64,000 nt of DNA from Aureococcus anophagefferens. Lineage: Eukaryota; Sar; Pelagophyceae; Pelagomonadales; Pelagomonadaceae. The notes beneath the pieces are model-generated. The model was not told the origin of the DNA and did no database searches. It saw only the letters and a program-made list of their open reading frames with translations. The stretch's first letter is position 1. Every line of letters begins with the position of its first letter. Location of the stretch: NCBI RefSeq assembly GCF_000186865.1, contig NW_008705565.1:339337-403336 (forward strand), in the 5' to 3' direction. Shown here piece after piece: positions 46,178 to 55,218 of this stretch. Made by a program: the position numbers and the translations under genes.

Positions 46178-46333
46178 TAGACTAGAGCGGCGTATAACTC
46201 GGGCTAAAGTGGCGCTTAGACCAGAGCGGCGCATAACTTAGTCTAGACCGGCGCTTAGACTAGAGCGGCGCATAACTCAGACTAGAGAGGCGCTTAGGCT
46301 AGAGCGGCGCATAACTCAAACTATAGTGGCGCT
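46178..46333. repeat. Four 39-bp tandem repeats
   Basis: Units at 46178, 46217, 46256 and 46295, each close to TAGACTAGAGCGGCGCATAA plus CTCAGACTAGAGAGGCGCT. Each unit is itself two related halves. Related half-units occur upstream at 45796-45890, partly inverted. Confidence 0.9.
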
Positions 46334-46388
46334 TAGCTTGACCTTTTTTACTTTAGTTAAGAGCGGCTAATATCACCAAAAGGGGAGT

Positions 46389-46418
46389 GTGTCATAACCA
46401 CCATGGTGGTTATGACAC
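46389..46418. repeat. 30-bp perfect palindrome
   Basis: The centre is ACCACCATGGTGGT and the arms end GTGTCATA and TATGACAC; all 15 base pairs match. With one bulged base (46388) pairing continues to 46383-46423. It lies 73 bases past the stop codon of the minus-strand WD40 gene. Confidence 0.9.
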
Positions 46419-46490
46419 CTCCCACGAACGCTCCACCCGGCGGAGGCTCGGGGCCCCTTGCGAAGCGGTCTTCGAATGTACATACAGGGT

Positions 46491-48071
46491 TTATACCTCG
46501 CGGCCGGAGAAGTCGTGGACGATGACGGTGCCCTGCGTGCCGTCGGCGACGAGGAGGTCGCCCTGGAAGTGGAGGGAGTTGATGTGTCGCGAGTGGCCGT
46601 CGAGCTTGAAGAGCTGGTCGCCGCTCTTGAGGTCCCAGCAGCGGACGGTGCCGTCGATGGACGCGGAGACGAGCTTCGCGTCGTCGGCCTGGAGCGCGAC
46701 GATGGCGCCGCCGTGGCCCTCGAGCGCGTGCTTGCCGCAGCGGCGCTCGCGGTAGACGGCGGAGACGGCGCCGGCGGCGTCGGCCGCGGCGGCCGCGGCG
46801 CCGTCGGGCTTCCGGGGCTCGAAGCCGCCGCCGTCGGCCGCGGGCTGCATCGTGTAGCAGCGGACGACGCCGTCGCTGCCGCCCGTGCATAGCAGGCGCC
46901 CCGCGGCGCTCCGGCCCTCGCGGGAGAACACATCCTCGGCCTCGGCCTCGAAGTGCAGGCTCCGCACGGCGCCCTCGTGCGCGCCCGCGAGCTCGAAGTT
47001 GACGCGGCCCGTGTCGATGTCGTAGGCGACGACGGCCCCGTCCAGGAGCCCGACGACGGCGACGCCGTCGGCGACGGCGAGGCAGCAGATGGGGCTCCGG
47101 CACTCGGCGACGACGCGGTGCCGGCCGTCGGCGACGTCCCATAGCAGCAGCCGCCGGTCGAGGCTCGCGCTCAGGATCGCGTCGTCGCCGAGGGCCTTGA
47201 CGCCCGTCACGCGCGCGCCGTGGCCCTTGAGCACGACGTCGGGCTCGCCGTCGGGCTTGTCGCCGGCGAGGAGCTCGTCCTCTAGGCTCTCGCCGTGCGT
47301 GAGCACCGCGCCGAGGAGGTCGTCGTCGCCGCCGCGGTCGCCGCCGCGGTCGACGATGATGGCGTCCGACGGCGCCTCGGGGAAGATGCCGTGGAGGAGC
47401 CGCGTGCGCGCCAGGGCCGCGTCGCCGTCCGGGTCCGTGGGCCGCAGCGCGAAGTCCTCGAGCGTCTCGTACAAAGCGAGCGCGTCCTCGAGGTCGTCGA
47501 GGTCGCCGTCGCCGTCGTCGTCGTCGGCGTCGACGAGCTCGAAGAGCGCGTTCTCGCCGCCGCCGTCGACGTCCGGCGACGACACGACGACGCTGCCGTC
47601 CGCGCCGCCGCTCACGAGCTTCTCGCCGGTCCACTCGAGCGCGGTCACCTCGCCCTCGTGCGCGTCGAAGCCGTCGAGCACGAGGCCCTCGTCGAGGTCC
47701 ACGAGCACGACGACGCCCGCCGCCGTGCCGAAGGCGACCGTGTTGCCGTGGAGCCGCGCCATGCAGACGCGCGTGTCCTCGAGCTCGACGACGGCCATCT
47801 CGCCCATCGCGCCCGCGCGCCAGTTATACGCGCTCAGCCGGTCCGCCGCGATCTCCCGGCTCTTGAGCTCGGACACGCGGCCGTAGAGCTCGGCGAAGGA
47901 GGACAGCGACGCGTCGGCGCCCCACTCCTCGGACCGGTACTCGTGTTCCTCGGGCTGCGACTCGAGGGCGGCGCGGCGCGTATGGCGGAGCGCCGGCCGC
48001 GTGCCGCCGAGAAAACCGCGCGCGGCGCCGAGGCAGAACGCCAGGACGCATGTCGTTGTTCGTCGTCCCAT
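46491..48071 (-). CDS. WD40-repeat protein with plastid-type or signal leader
   Basis: 526 residues from Met 48071. The leader TTTCVLAFCLGAARGFLGGT ends in a site with aromatic +1 (ARG|FLGG), as in bipartite plastid targeting of secondary algae. Seven or so WD repeats follow; the clearest are EGEVTALEWTGEKLVSGGAD, ILSASLDRRLLLWDV, GAVRSLHFEAEAEDV with LLCTGGSDGVVRCYT, GAIVALQADDAKLVSASIDG followed by TVRCWDL, and HINSLHFQGDLLVADGTQGT. A long acidic insert (about 170-235) splits the propeller. Scaffold function; partners unknown. Confidence 0.87.
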   Translation of the reverse strand: MGRRTTTCVLAFCLGAARGFLGGTRPALRHTRRAALESQPEEHEYRSEEWGADASLSSFAELYGRVSELKSREIAADRLSAYNWRAGAMGEMAVVELEDTRVCMARLHGNTVAFGTAAGVVVLVDLDEGLVLDGFDAHEGEVTALEWTGEKLVSGGADGSVVVSSPDVDGGGENALFELVDADDDDGDGDLDDLEDALALYETLEDFALRPTDPDGDAALARTRLLHGIFPEAPSDAIIVDRGGDRGGDDDLLGAVLTHGESLEDELLAGDKPDGEPDVVLKGHGARVTGVKALGDDAILSASLDRRLLLWDVADGRHRVVAECRSPICCLAVADGVAVVGLLDGAVVAYDIDTGRVNFELAGAHEGAVRSLHFEAEAEDVFSREGRSAAGRLLCTGGSDGVVRCYTMQPAADGGGFEPRKPDGAAAAAADAAGAVSAVYRERRCGKHALEGHGGAIVALQADDAKLVSASIDGTVRCWDLKSGDQLFKLDGHSRHINSLHFQGDLLVADGTQGTVIVHDFSGREV

Positions 48072-48656
48072 GCTGCGGCGCGAAGATGCGAGTTATCCGC
48101 CGAAGGCCGCGGCGGCTAGCAGAAGAAGATCGTCGAGAGCCGAGGGCCTCGTCACCGCACGCTTTGGTTTTGCGTGATCATCACATTGAATACTGGTCTT
48201 TGCAGAAACATTGTCCGCAACAAGTGGAGCTGAAGACGGAATCTCCGCAGCAAGTCGATAAATATTGCAGCAAGTCGATGGACGCGTCGATTATCGGGCA
48301 GCCCGTTCGGCATGATCTGGCCCACGATGGGCACAACGGAGAGTACTTCGCTATGGGAAGTCGGGGTCAGGGGTGTCGAAAAACCACTCCGCGCTGTCTC
48401 GGGGCTTGCATGGGCTGAGATCGGTCTTCCCACACGCTGCGCGACATGCTGCGCGACTCGCTGCTCCCTCTGCTGCGCGCGGCGCACCTGCTGCAAATGG
48501 CCAAAATTGTCGCTGCATCACTCGCTGCTTCGCAACCACTCGCTGGATGAGACGTTGGATAAGTTAACTTCGTTTTTTGCTGCGGACAACGTTTCTGCAA
48601 AGACCAGTAAGTCATTGAATGTGCATTTTGAGCAACGGCCTGGGACGGCCACGCCG
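48072..48656. other. Intergenic stretch occupied mainly by a MITE-like element
   Basis: No gene supported. Most of it lies between two long inverted repeats; composition is nearer 50 percent GC than the surrounding coding DNA. Confidence 0.65.
48182..48623. mobile_element. MITE-like element with about 42-47 bp terminal inverted repeats
   Basis: The left end reads CACATTGAATACTGGTCTTT followed by GCAGAAACATTGTCCGCA. The reverse complement of the right end reads CACATTCAATGACTTACTGG then TCTTTGCAGAAACGTTGTCC GCA, i.e. the same with a 4-base insertion and a few changes. The 442-base interior has no coding frame of note. CAT borders both ends and may be part of a short target duplication. No transposase is present, so a non-autonomous DNA element is inferred. 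Confidence 0.7.
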
Positions 48657-49961
48657 TTACCCCTCGCCCCTCGCCCCCGCCGCCGCCTTGTACGCGAACC
48701 CCGCCGTCGCGAAGCACGCGCCCGTCGCCGGGTCGACGAGGGGCCGCGCGTCCCGGAGCCACGCGGCCGCGTCCGCCGCGAGTTTCGCGCCGTCGCCCGT
48801 CTCCGCGAACGCGAGCGCGGCCGGCGCGAGCACCGGGTGCCAGACCTGCGCGGGCTGCGCCGCCCCGAGGCCCAGGAACGCCGCGGCGAGGTCGACGTCG
48901 CCGGCGCCCGGCAGCGTCGCGACGAGGCGCGCGCCGCGGCCCAGACTCCGCCGGAGCGCGGCCATCTGCGACCCCGAGTAGGGGAAGAGGCCGTTGTGCG
49001 TCAGAGGAAAGTGCTCGCAGCCCGCCGCGACGGGCAAGAAGAGCGCCAGCGCGTACAGCCGCGCGGCCAGCGTCGAGCAGGACGGCGCGGCGACCGGCGC
49101 GCTCGCGTCGTCGCCGACGAACCCCGCGAGGAGGACGACGCGGTTCTCGAGGAAGTCGATGGCCGTCGCGAGGCCGACGGCGAAGTGGAACGCCGCCGCG
49201 GCCGCCCGGAAGCCGCCTCTCACGCCCGGAGACCGCCGTCCAGCGATCAAAAACCCAACCCCCAAAATCTCGAGGCCCGCGCGGCTCGCGCCGTCCAGCG
49301 CCACGAGCGCCGCGTCCGGGAGGTCGCGGCCGATTTCCGCGAGGCGCGGCGCGACGACGTTGCCGCCCGTCGCCGCCCCCTCGAAGACGGCGCGCAGCGC
49401 CGCGGCGTCCGGCCCGCCGCCCGCGCGCCAGCGCCGGTAGCCGCTGCCGCCGTAGGAGTGCGCGAGCGCGAGCACGCGCGCCGTCGGCCGGCAGCCCGCG
49501 GGCAGCGCCTCCGCGACGAGCGTCCAGGCGCAGAGGACGTCGCGGTGCCAGCCGAGGGCCGCGTGGAAGCGCAGCTCGACGACGAGGTAGGCCGCCGCGA
49601 CGCCGACGCGGAGCGGCGCGCGCGCGTCGGGCGACGACGACGCCGCGACCGCCGCGCCCGCGACCGCGGCGGCGAACGCGCACCGCTGGCAGCCGTCGGC
49701 GCAGAGCAGGACCAGGAGCCGCGGCGGGCACCAGCGCGGCCGCCGCAGGAACGCCGCGCGGTAGCCCAGGGGCTTGCGCACGCTCGCCGCCGGCCGCCGC
49801 GTCATGTTGAGCGTGAAACAGCCGCGGAAGTCGCGCAGGAGCAGCAGGACGAGCGACGCGTAGAAGAGGCGCGACGTCGCGGCGCCGCCGTCGACGCTCG
49901 TGTAAAAGGCGTCGGGGAGCGCTAATAGAAGTGCCGCCAAGGCTGCCGTCAAGGGCTCCAT
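48657..49961 (-). CDS. Multi-pass membrane protein, unknown (possibly HTTM-like)
   Basis: 434 residues from Met 49961 (Met 49970 is three codons upstream). The N-terminus is hydrophobic (LTAALAALLLALPDAFYTS), followed by several spans: LFYASLVLLLLRDFRG, LLVLLCADGCQRCAFAAAVA, VGVAAAYLVVELRFHAALGW, FHFAVGLATAIDFLENRVVL, LAARLYALALFLPVAAG. The spacing of His and Arg near membrane edges recalls HTTM-domain proteins, but this is weak. The C-terminal third is soluble and Ala-rich. Function unknown. Confidence 0.6.
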   Translation of the reverse strand: MEPLTAALAALLLALPDAFYTSVDGGAATSRLFYASLVLLLLRDFRGCFTLNMTRRPAASVRKPLGYRAAFLRRPRWCPPRLLVLLCADGCQRCAFAAAVAGAAVAASSSPDARAPLRVGVAAAYLVVELRFHAALGWHRDVLCAWTLVAEALPAGCRPTARVLALAHSYGGSGYRRWRAGGGPDAAALRAVFEGAATGGNVVAPRLAEIGRDLPDAALVALDGASRAGLEILGVGFLIAGRRSPGVRGGFRAAAAAFHFAVGLATAIDFLENRVVLLAGFVGDDASAPVAAPSCSTLAARLYALALFLPVAAGCEHFPLTHNGLFPYSGSQMAALRRSLGRGARLVATLPGAGDVDLAAAFLGLGAAQPAQVWHPVLAPAALAFAETGDGAKLAADAAAWLRDARPLVDPATGACFATAGFAYKAAAGARGEG

Positions 49962-50038
49962 CGTGAGCATTCCAAATTCACAGTGACTTCAAGTTCAATT
50001 TTAACGCACGGCGCTCCGACGAGGCCTCCGACGACTCT

Positions 50039-50144
50039 CGCCAGAGCCGAGTCGCCCGCGCCGCGAAGCCGACGCGTAATGCTTGTGTCTTCGCCAGAGC
50101 CGAGTGGCCCGCGCCGCGAAGCCGACGCGTAATGCTTGTGTCTT
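50039..50144. repeat. 53-bp tandem duplication downstream of the nitroreductase stop
   Basis: Copies at 50039-50091 and 50092-50144 differ at one base. The unit includes CGCCAGAGCCGAGT and ends GCGTAATGCTTGTGTCTT. Confidence 0.9.
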
Positions 50145-50161
50145 AGGCGAGGCGCTGGGTC

Positions 50162-50953
50162 CTAGGCGCACTTCGTGAGGACGCCGTCGAGGCCCTTCTT
50201 GCGAGGGGGCGACTTGGCGTCGTCGGCGAGGTCCTTGGCCGGGTAGCCGAACCAGATGGCGCCCATGAGCTTCTCGCCGTCGGGCGCGCCGACGCAGGCC
50301 ATGACATCCTCCGGCGCCGCGCCGAGCGCGCCCGTCATCCACTTGGAGCCGACGCCGTCGTCCGCGAGCGAGAGCATGAAGTTCTGGATCGCGCAGGACA
50401 CGGCCGCGTGGTCCTCGAGGCCGAGCTTCTCCGAGAGGTCGTGCTCCGACGCGCCTAAAGACGCGCGCGTCGCCGCCGCGCGGGTGTGGAAAAGACGCCG
50501 CGGCCGCGCAGGTGACGACGAGCCACTCCGGCACGCCCTCGAACATGGCGCGCTTGTCCTCGTTGAGGCCGCAGAGCTTGGCCTTCGTCTCCGGGCCCGC
50601 GAGGTAGAAGCGCCACGGCTCGCTGAGGAAGTGGTTCGGCGCGAGGATCGCGGCCTCGAGCGCCTTGGTCGTGACCTAGGAAGTGGGAGCGTCACGACCG
50701 TGTCTCATGTCTACTATAAATGAAGTCGTCACGGCCAAACAGGCTCGGACTTGACCTATTGATTCTAATCATCGACGCCGCATCTCACGTCCGAGCCCAC
50801 GGCCTTGTCGGCGTACTTGACGACGCTGCGGCGAGCGAGCAGGTTGTTGAGGCCGGCCACCTGCTCACCGCGTTTGAAGAGACGCAGCGGGTTGAGGGTG
50901 AGGGCACTCGCCTGACCGGCGACCAGCGCGAGAGCGACGACGCGTGCGAGCAT
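50162..50953 (-). CDS. Nitroreductase-family flavoprotein, three exons with one unresolved junction
   Basis: Exon 1 (50953..50789) encodes a leader (MLARVVALALVAGQASAL) and the FMN-binding start LLARRSVVKYADKAVGSD. A 113-base GT-AG phase-0 intron (donor GTGAGA, acceptor CCTAG) leads to exon 2 at 50675: VTTKALEAAILAPNHFLSEP, WRFYLAGPETKAKL and MFEGVPEWLVVTCA. Then the frame changes; the last part (to 50162) reads SEHDLSEKLGLEDHAAVSCA, IQNFMLSLADDGVGSKWMTG and GAIWFGYPAKDLADD. Near the break (about 50470-50520) GCGTCTTT occurs twice, 34 bases apart. A short intron or a sequence error must join the two parts. The family reduces nitro or quinone compounds with NAD(P)H; substrate unknown. Confidence 0.82.
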
Positions 50954-51466
50954 GGTCGCGTATCGACGCTACGAGTTTGCTTTGATTGCTGGTGAAGCGG
51001 CGATGGCGGCGATGCGCTCGGCGATCGGCGATTGAGCGACGGCGCTCTGGCTGGACGGCGCGCGGCGAAGCGAACTCTGCAACGATGGCGCGAGGACTGC
51101 GCGCAGCGATGGGCGATTGGCGGACGCGGACGACGACGACAGCGCTGGTGACGAGGACGACAGGACTGATTGCACTGCTGAGGCTGAGTCGATCGGCCTG
51201 AGTCAACGTCTGTGGATCACGCCGATGTTGAGCCTATGCCTCGCCCCCCTTACGAGCCGGGCGCCTCCCTTAGGGCCCCCGCCTGAGGTCACAACTTCCC
51301 CCAGGCGAGGGACAGGAGACTCTCCGCCAGGGGAGGGGCGCGGTCTACTCAGGTCAGACTTCAAGGGGCCCCATATGCATCGCATGCACGAACGACGCCC
51401 TCTTCCGCGCCTCGCCTCCCTTACGAGCCGGGCGCCGCGCCTGCTTCTTCTTCTTCATTTCTCGGC
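50954..51466. other. Intergenic stretch with a dispersed direct repeat
   Basis: No gene supported. A 28-base sequence containing CCTTACGAGCCGGGCGCC occurs at 51238-51265 and again at 51409-51436 with one mismatch. The right part is the 3' flank of the calponin-homology fusion gene; the left part is the presumed nitroreductase promoter. Confidence 0.5.
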
Positions 51467-54400
51467 TCACTTCTCCCAGTCGACGCCGAACATTTGCCCG
51501 GTGCCGTCGGCCGCCCAGATGGTCATCTTGAGCGCGCCCGGCTCGTAGTTGAGCTGGACCTTGTCGCCGCGGCCGAGGGCCTCGGCGACCTGCTCGTGGA
51601 CGGCGACGACGGGGATGGAGTCGAGGACGCGATTGAAGGCGTCGTCGGGCGCGCCGCCCGCGCACTCGACCGTCGCGGCGTCCTCGAGCGGGAAGGGCCC
51701 GTAGCCGCCGGCGAACGTGAGCACGGCGACGACGCCGTGCGCGCCGTGGTCGCGGATCGCGCAGCCCACGGCGCGCATGTCGGCGCTGAGCACCGTCGCG
51801 CGCTGCGTGCGGCTCGCCATGCCGTCGTCGACGACGAGCTGCGCGACGAGCAGCGGCGCCGTGAGGTGGCGGTACGCGAGGCACTCGGACGCGCGCTCGA
51901 ACCAGCGGCCGTGGCGCGCGAGGCGCTCCGCGGGGCGGCTCCCGTCGCTGCCCGTGTGGCCCAGGCGCTCGCCGCACGCGACGAGGTCGTCCGCGTGCTC
52001 GCCGGCCGCCGCGTCCATGCCATCGTACGGCGCGAGCGCGGGCAGCGGCGCNNNNNNNNNNNNNNNNNNNNNNNNNNNNNNNNNNNNNNNNNNNNNNNNN
52101 NNNNNNNNNNNNNNNNNNNNNNNNNNNNNNNNNNNNNNNNNNNNNNNNNNNNNNNNNNNNNNNNNNNNNNNNNNNNGGCTGGGCGCCGGGCTCGCGGGGC
52201 CAGAACGACTTGTCGTCCTTGAAGAGCTCGAGCGTGCCCTCGAGGACGCCGGCGTACGCGGCCGGGTCCGCGCGGAGCTTGTTGAGCTCCGAGACGAGCG
52301 CCGCGGCCGTCAGCGGGGGGGCGGCCTCGGGCTCGGCCGCGGCCGCGGCGGGCGCCGCGGCGGCCGCGGGCGGCGGCGGCGGCGGCGCCTCGGGCTCGGG
52401 CTCGGCGACGGGCTCGGGCTCCGGCTCGGCGACGGGCTCGGGCTCGGCGACGGGCTCCGGCTCGGCGACGGGCTCCGGCTCCGGCTCCGGCTCCGGCTCG
52501 GCCACCGGCGGCGGCGGCGGCGCGGCCACCGGCTCCGGCGCGGCCACCGGCTCCGGCTCGGGCTCGGGCGCCGCGACCGGCGGCGGCGGCGGCGGCGGCG
52601 CGGCCGGCGGCGGCGCGACCGGCGCCGCGACGGCCGGCGGCGGCGCGACCGGCGCCGCGACGGCCGCGCGCGGCGCCGCGACGGGGAGGTCGCCGTAGGG
52701 CTTGATCTTGGGCGCCTGCACGGGCACGCCCGCGGCCGTCGCGTGGAGGAGGCGGCAGAGCGCCTTCGTCTCGCTCAGCAGGTCCGCGAGGGCGACGGAC
52801 TCGCCGGGCGCGCCGACGCGGTCCGCGTGGACGGGGGCCTTGCCGACGACGAAGACCGCCGCGTCCGGGAGGAGGCCCGCGAGCGCGGCGGCCGCGGGCA
52901 CGAAGACGGGCGCCGCCGTGGAGCACTTCGCGCCGTAGGCCGCGTCGAGCGCCTCGTGGACGGCGAGCGCGAAGGGCTGCCGCGGGTCGCTCAGGTAGCC
53001 CGCCGCGCCCGCGGGCTCGCCCGCGAGCTCCGCGCCGGCGACGGCCGCCACGAGCGCGTCCGCCGCGCCCCGCAGGTCGCGGAAGCCCGGCGGCAGGAGC
53101 ACGCGGACGACGGCGCAGGCCGCCTCGGGCAGGCACGGCGGCGCGAAACCGCCGCGGCCCCGCGGCGGCGCCAGGTGCTCCGTCCAGAGGCGGCTCACGA
53201 CGTAGCCCGGGTCGAGCGCGAGCGCCGCGCGCGGGCACGCGGCGTAGGTCGACGTCGCCCGGGCCTTGAACTCGGGCAGGGGCGCCGCCGCGTAGCCGTG
53301 GGCCGACGCGAGCTCCGCGAGCAGCGCGTCGACGTCCTCGGGCTGCTCCGTGACGTCGACGGCGGCCAGCGGTAAGGCGGGGAGCCCGAAGCACGTCGGG
53401 CCCGCTTTGAGCGCGCCCGCGCCGTCGCGGAGGCCCGCGAGGCCCGCGGCCAGCGCCGTCGCCGGGTCGACGACGGGGCCGACGGCGGTGGCGCAGGGCG
53501 CCGCGGCCGCGCCGGGCGCCGCGCGGAGCGCGCACCGTAACGTCACGTCGACGTAGCCCCGGCAGCCGAAGAGCAGGGCTGGCGCGCCGGGCTTCGCGGC
53601 GCCATAGGCGCCCATGCCACCGCCGTCGGAGACGAGGACGTAGTCCGCGGCGAGCGCCGCCGCGTGGGGCGCGAGGACCGCGGCGGCGTCGCCGGGCGCG
53701 GCGCCCGAGACCGCGACCTTGAAGTTCAACAGCCGCGGGCCACTGCCGACGACGGCCTCGAGGGCGCGGCACGCGTACAAAGGCGCGAGCGCGCCGGCCT
53801 TGGCGTCCTTGGCGCCCGCGGCGCCCACGCGGCCGTCCGCCGTCGTCGGCGCGAACGGCTTACGGTCGGCCGCGGCCCACGCCGCGGCGTCGGGCGCCGC
53901 GACGTTCACCGACGCGTAGATGAGCACCGTCGGCGCGCCCGGGGACTCGGGGCCCGCGAAGACGACGAGGTCGTCGGCGACGACCGCGGGCGCGCCGAGG
54001 CCCGCGGCCGCGGCCTCCTTGGCCACTAATGCCAACGCGTCGGCGCGCGCGGCCGCGTCGTCGGCCGTCGACGGCACGGCGCAGAGCTTCGCGAGCGCAT
54101 CCCGGAGCTGGGGCGCGTGGTCCTCGACCCACTCGTCCAGGACGTCGTTCGGGTCCGGCTGGGCCACGCTGTCCGGGAGCGCGTCCATCATCGACGCCAA
54201 ATAGGTAAGCATCGAGATCTCGTCCTCCCAGAGGCTCGCGTCGTCCGGGTCGAGCATCTGCGGCAGGCCGTACTTGTCCTCGGCGTCCCCGAAGGCCCGG
54301 CGGAAGTTGGCGCGGGCGTCGTCCGCGGGGTCGTAGGGCGACCCCGCCGCGTCCGTGTCGTTGAGTATCGCGAGGAACGCCTTGCCGTCCGCGAAGGACC

Positions 54401-54875
54401 GCGTCAGATCGGACACGGCCACGTGCGTCTTCGCCTTCTTCTTCGCCCACTTGAGTACCTTCTTCTTCACGGCGCCCAGGTCGTCGTCCGCGCCGCCGAG
54501 GTCCCGGATGAGGTAGAACGCGATGATCGACCAGATGAGGCCGAGCGTCGGCGTCGGCGTGCCGTCGACGACGTCCATGACGCCGATGTTCTCGAGCTTC
54601 ACGTCCGCGTCGGGGAAGAACTTGAAGACGACGTTCATGTTCGCGACGTGCTGGATGCGCATCTTCCCGCTGTTCAACTTGCCGTACTTCTTCAGCGACG
54701 CGCCCGTGAGCACCTCCAGGAAGTTGTAGAGCACGCGCCCGTCCTTGAGGTCCTCGTAGAGGTCGCCGACGACGAGGTTCCGCGCCTTGAGCTTCGAGTT
54801 GATGTAGCGCGTGAACGTCCGCTTCTGCATGACCTGCCAGTGCGCCTCGGCGCCGCCCTGGAGCTGGGCGACCAT
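51467..54875 (-). CDS. Calponin-homology pair fused to an M20-like domain and a CAP domain (contains an assembly gap)
   Basis: About 1,130 residues from Met 54875. CH1 (17-128) has FTRYINSKLKARNLVVGDLY, LKDGRVLYNFLEVLTG and PTLGLIWSIIAFYLI. CH2 (133-240) has VKKKVLKWAKKKAKTHV and FADGKAFLAILND. Tandem CH domains bind F-actin in alpha-actinin. Residues about 250-720 resemble an M20 metallodipeptidase (VLIYASVNVAAPD; FGCRGYVDVTLRC; TRP-like hinge and SAHGYAAAPLPEFKA), but the usual metal motif HxD is S-V-N, so it is probably inactive. A Pro/Glu/Ala-rich linker (about 728-855) follows. A CAP domain starts with LVSELNKLRADPAAYAGVLE, runs through the gap 52052-52176, and resumes with GERLGHTGSDGSRPAERLAR and VLTFAGGYGPFPLEDAA. 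The frame differs across the gap, whose length is only estimated. Confidence 0.82.
52052..52176. other. Assembly gap (125 N)
   Basis: Run of N inside the CAP domain of the fusion gene. Because the true length is unknown, the frame change across it is not evidence of a broken gene. Confidence 0.99.
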
Positions 54876-55218
54876 CGCGGCGGTTTCTCGGCGCGCGGCG
54901 GCGGGTTCGTCGTCTCTGTGTGTGTTTTGTTAGCCGCGTCTCGTAGGCCTGGCGTCTCCGGGTGATGGGGTGAAGCACACCTCGTCGCAGGAGAGCGGAA
55001 CAAGCACCACCAGATTAATTCGATGCCCGCGCCCGTCCCGTTTGGACGCTCGATCAGGTGCACCGCAGCGGCACCTTGGTCCTCGCTCTTTGCCACAAGG
55101 AAATGGAGGCACTGCAATCAGTCGGCGGAGCGAGCTGTCGGGCGCAGTGACACGCACGCGGGGACCAAAAGACGACGAAGTGCGCACTGATTCGGCGCCG
55201 CTCTAGCGCATAGACACG
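54876..55218. other. Divergent promoter region
   Basis: 343 bases between the start codons of the CH/M20-like/CAP gene and the multi-pass protein gene. A GTGTGTGTTTTG stretch lies in the leader on the left side; nothing else stands out. Confidence 0.5.

Larger units (their letters stand above)
45796..46490. other. Repeat-rich intergenic tract
   Basis: No gene supported. It holds TCTAGAGCGG-type degenerate repeats (45796-45890), a telomere-like GGGTTAGGGTTAGG run (46114-46127), four 39-base tandem repeats (46178-46333) and a long palindrome (46389-46418). GC content is clearly lower than in the genes on either side. Confidence 0.7.

Noticed and set aside
46178..46333. Possible CRISPR array
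   Set aside because: Units are contiguous with no unique spacers, only four copies, and the genome is eukaryotic.
52000..52200. Frameshift or pseudogene in the CH/M20-like/CAP gene
   Set aside because: The frame change coincides with a run of N whose length is only estimated.
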